Of a stretch of DNA of 6,676 bases, positions 5,831 through 6,676 are shown piece by piece. The stretch is from Anaerolineales bacterium (GTDB taxonomy: Bacteria; Chloroflexota; Anaerolineae; Anaerolineales; E44-bin32), in NCBI GenBank assembly GCA_030668545.1, contig DAOUTT010000127.1, forward strand, positions 1-6,676, read 5' to 3'. The notes beneath the pieces were generated by a model, which had not been told where the DNA came from, did not search any database, and worked only from the letters and a program-made list of their open reading frames with translations. The translations under genes were made by a program, and so were the position numbers. Numbering within the stretch: position 1 is the first letter of the stretch; each line of letters begins with the position of its first letter.

Positions 5831-5892
5831 GTGTTATTTTATCCATTTCGGGCTCTGGCGAGGGCTTCATCTCCTTCTAGTTTTTTCTGCAT

Positions 5893-5925
5893 GCTTAGCG
5901 GCGTCTCTTATGGACGCCGCTAAGC
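5893..5925. terminator. Perfect 13-bp hairpin after the MFS gene, possible terminator without T-tract
   Basis: GCTTAGCGGCGTC and GACGCCGCTAAGC are exact complements around a 7-base loop. The stem is GC-rich and should be very stable on either strand. It lies 62 bases after the exporter stop, where transcription should end. No T-tract follows it on either strand; six Ts instead precede it on the + strand. It could be a U-less terminator, an RNA 3'-end stabiliser, or a dispersed intergenic repeat. Confidence 0.5.
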
Positions 5926-6093
5926 GCGAATCGGGATTCCCCCATTCCCCACTGGGCAACCCGAGGAATTAAAGAGCATCCCCCTCCCAAATAAAGCCCG
6001 AAGGACATTCCTCCCCTATCTATATGAGCCTTTTCACTATCTTTTTCCCCCTTGGTAAAATATCGTACCCATGTTGCCCACTTTGCGGTATTT

Positions 6094-6120
6094 CGTTTGA
6101 TTTCTAAAGTTTCTCAAACG
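6094..6120. promoter_or_regulatory. Inverted repeat upstream of the cytochrome gene
   Basis: CGTTTGA and TCAAACG are perfect 7-bp arms separated by 13 bases, ending 23 bases before the start codon. The dyad overlaps the only -10-like sequence found here (TAAAGT, 6105-6110), so it could be an operator. A leader-RNA hairpin is the alternative. Confidence 0.35.
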
Positions 6121-6143
6121 GCAAGATTAACCCGGAGGTGAGA

Positions 6144-6676
6144 ATGAGGCGGCTCCGACATTACTTCGTCGTCCTGACTTTGATCACATTTTTCCTCATC
6201 ATCGCTGTCGCCCTGGGGACACCAAAAGCGCAGGCGAGCGAGACTGTGGATCCTATTCAGGATTCACCATTATCCCTTTTACGGCTCGCATCTGTCCACC
6301 TCACAGAACCCACCCCACCACCGCCCCCCGACCAAGACACATGTTTGCATTGCCACCTGAGCGGCTCGATCGACAATATCTGGACCCCATTGGCCCGGTG
6401 GATCGTGTTTGGCTTCGGAGGCCTGGTCTTTCTCGTCGGAGCTTACCGGACGGGCAGTGGATGGGTTACCCGGAAGCCCTGGAAGCCGCTTTGGGCACGC
6501 GCTGTCGATTGGCTTGACGACCGGTTCCAGATCGTCGAACCAATACGTGCAATTCTCGACAAGCCTGTTCCCATGTTTGCCACGCGCTGGATGTACTGCT
6601 TAGGCGGGATAACATTCACTCTTCTCATCATCCAGGCTGTGACCGGTACCATGCTCGCCTTCTACTACAAGCCAAC
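6144..6676 (+). CDS. Cytochrome b6-like subunit with N-terminal CxxCH haem-c extension (3'-truncated by window edge)
   Basis: The open frame runs from ATG 6144 to the window end (177 codons plus 2 bases). A GGAGG lies 5 bases before the ATG. Residues 1-31 look like a signal peptide, with a hydrophobic core and a possible AQA cleavage site. A short proline-rich stretch leads to CLHCH (67-71), a c-type haem motif outside the membrane. A helix follows at about 80-101, then a basic loop. From about residue 120 it matches the start of cytochrome b6: DWLDDRFQI, then YCLGGIT (151-157), Q164, TG, and AFYYKP before the cut. The Cys of this motif (C152) corresponds to b6 Cys35, which covalently holds haem c_n (c_i). 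The protein should be a quinol-oxidising subunit of a b6f/bc-type complex. The b-haem histidines would lie past the window. The linker is too short for a full class I cytochrome c fold. The signal peptide may instead stay as a membrane anchor. Confidence 0.85.
   Translation, partial: MRRLRHYFVVLTLITFFLIIAVALGTPKAQASETVDPIQDSPLSLLRLASVHLTEPTPPPPPDQDTCLHCHLSGSIDNIWTPLARWIVFGFGGLVFLVGAYRTGSGWVTRKPWKPLWARAVDWLDDRFQIVEPIRAILDKPVPMFATRWMYCLGGITFTLLIIQAVTGTMLAFYYKP

Larger units (their letters stand above)
5831..6143. other. Intergenic region between exporter and cytochrome gene
   Basis: No gene is supported. The segment holds a T-run (5880-5886), a perfect 13-bp hairpin (5893-5925), and a C-rich tract with two ATTCCCC copies near 5936-5952. 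It also holds an imperfect 16-base palindrome with ends GGTA and TACC (6054-6069) and a 7-bp dyad close to the next gene (6094-6120). A weak promoter guess is TTGCGG (6083-6088), 16 bases, TAAAGT (6105-6110). The cytochrome gene has its own strong ribosome binding site, GGAGG at 6134-6138. Confidence 0.6.

Noticed and set aside
6409..6652. Short open frames on both strands inside the last 270 bases
   Set aside because: They are out of frame with, or antisense to, the open cytochrome b6-like frame, which carries recognisable motifs.
1..6676. Mobile elements, CRISPR arrays, tRNA or rRNA genes
   Set aside because: No transposase, integrase, regularly spaced repeats, tRNA cloverleaf or rRNA segment could be recognised on either strand.

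Overview
The window reads as part of a bacterial chromosome, most likely a member of the Chloroflexota (Anaerolineae-like). That placement is an inference. It rests on the long ArsR-type regulator with a large N-terminal region, the style of the MFS exporter and small companion protein, and the cytochrome b6-like gene. No rRNA or other phylogenetic marker is present, so the assignment is tentative. I see no mobile element, CRISPR array, tRNA or rRNA.

Positions 1-1310 (+ strand) hold the 3' end of a bacterial microcompartment (BMC) operon. The last 27 codons of a probable CoA-acylating aldehyde dehydrogenase (PduP/EutE type) are followed by a tandem-domain shell protein (BMC-T) and two different pentameric vertex proteins (BMC-P, EutN/CcmL family). 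The genes are packed with gaps or overlaps of a few bases. This points to a metabolosome that handles an aldehyde intermediate. The signature enzyme that would name the substrate lies outside the window.

Positions 1370-2781 (- strand) hold a Nudix hydrolase (NudB-like) and a complete, catalytically intact triosephosphate isomerase (tpiA). A strong hairpin plus T-tract lies between them but reads in the + direction.

Positions 2782-5830 hold a divergent intergenic region and a three-gene + strand cassette. A near-consensus extended -10 promoter sits next to overlapping dyads that look like an operator. The genes are an ArsR-family regulator of 365 residues, a 79-residue protein of unknown function with a GTG start, and a 12-helix MFS transporter of drug-antiporter type with a TTG start. 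The simplest reading is a self-regulated efflux cassette with an unknown inducer.

Positions 5831-6676 hold a C-rich intergenic region with a perfect 13-bp hairpin, then the 5' part of a cytochrome b6-like gene running off the window. Its product has a signal peptide, a CxxCH haem-c motif and an extra membrane helix ahead of the cytochrome b region. It also keeps the YCLGGIT motif whose Cys binds haem c_n (c_i) in b6f-type complexes. The strongest leads are the BMC operon of unknown substrate and this b6-type subunit with two potential c-haem attachment sites.
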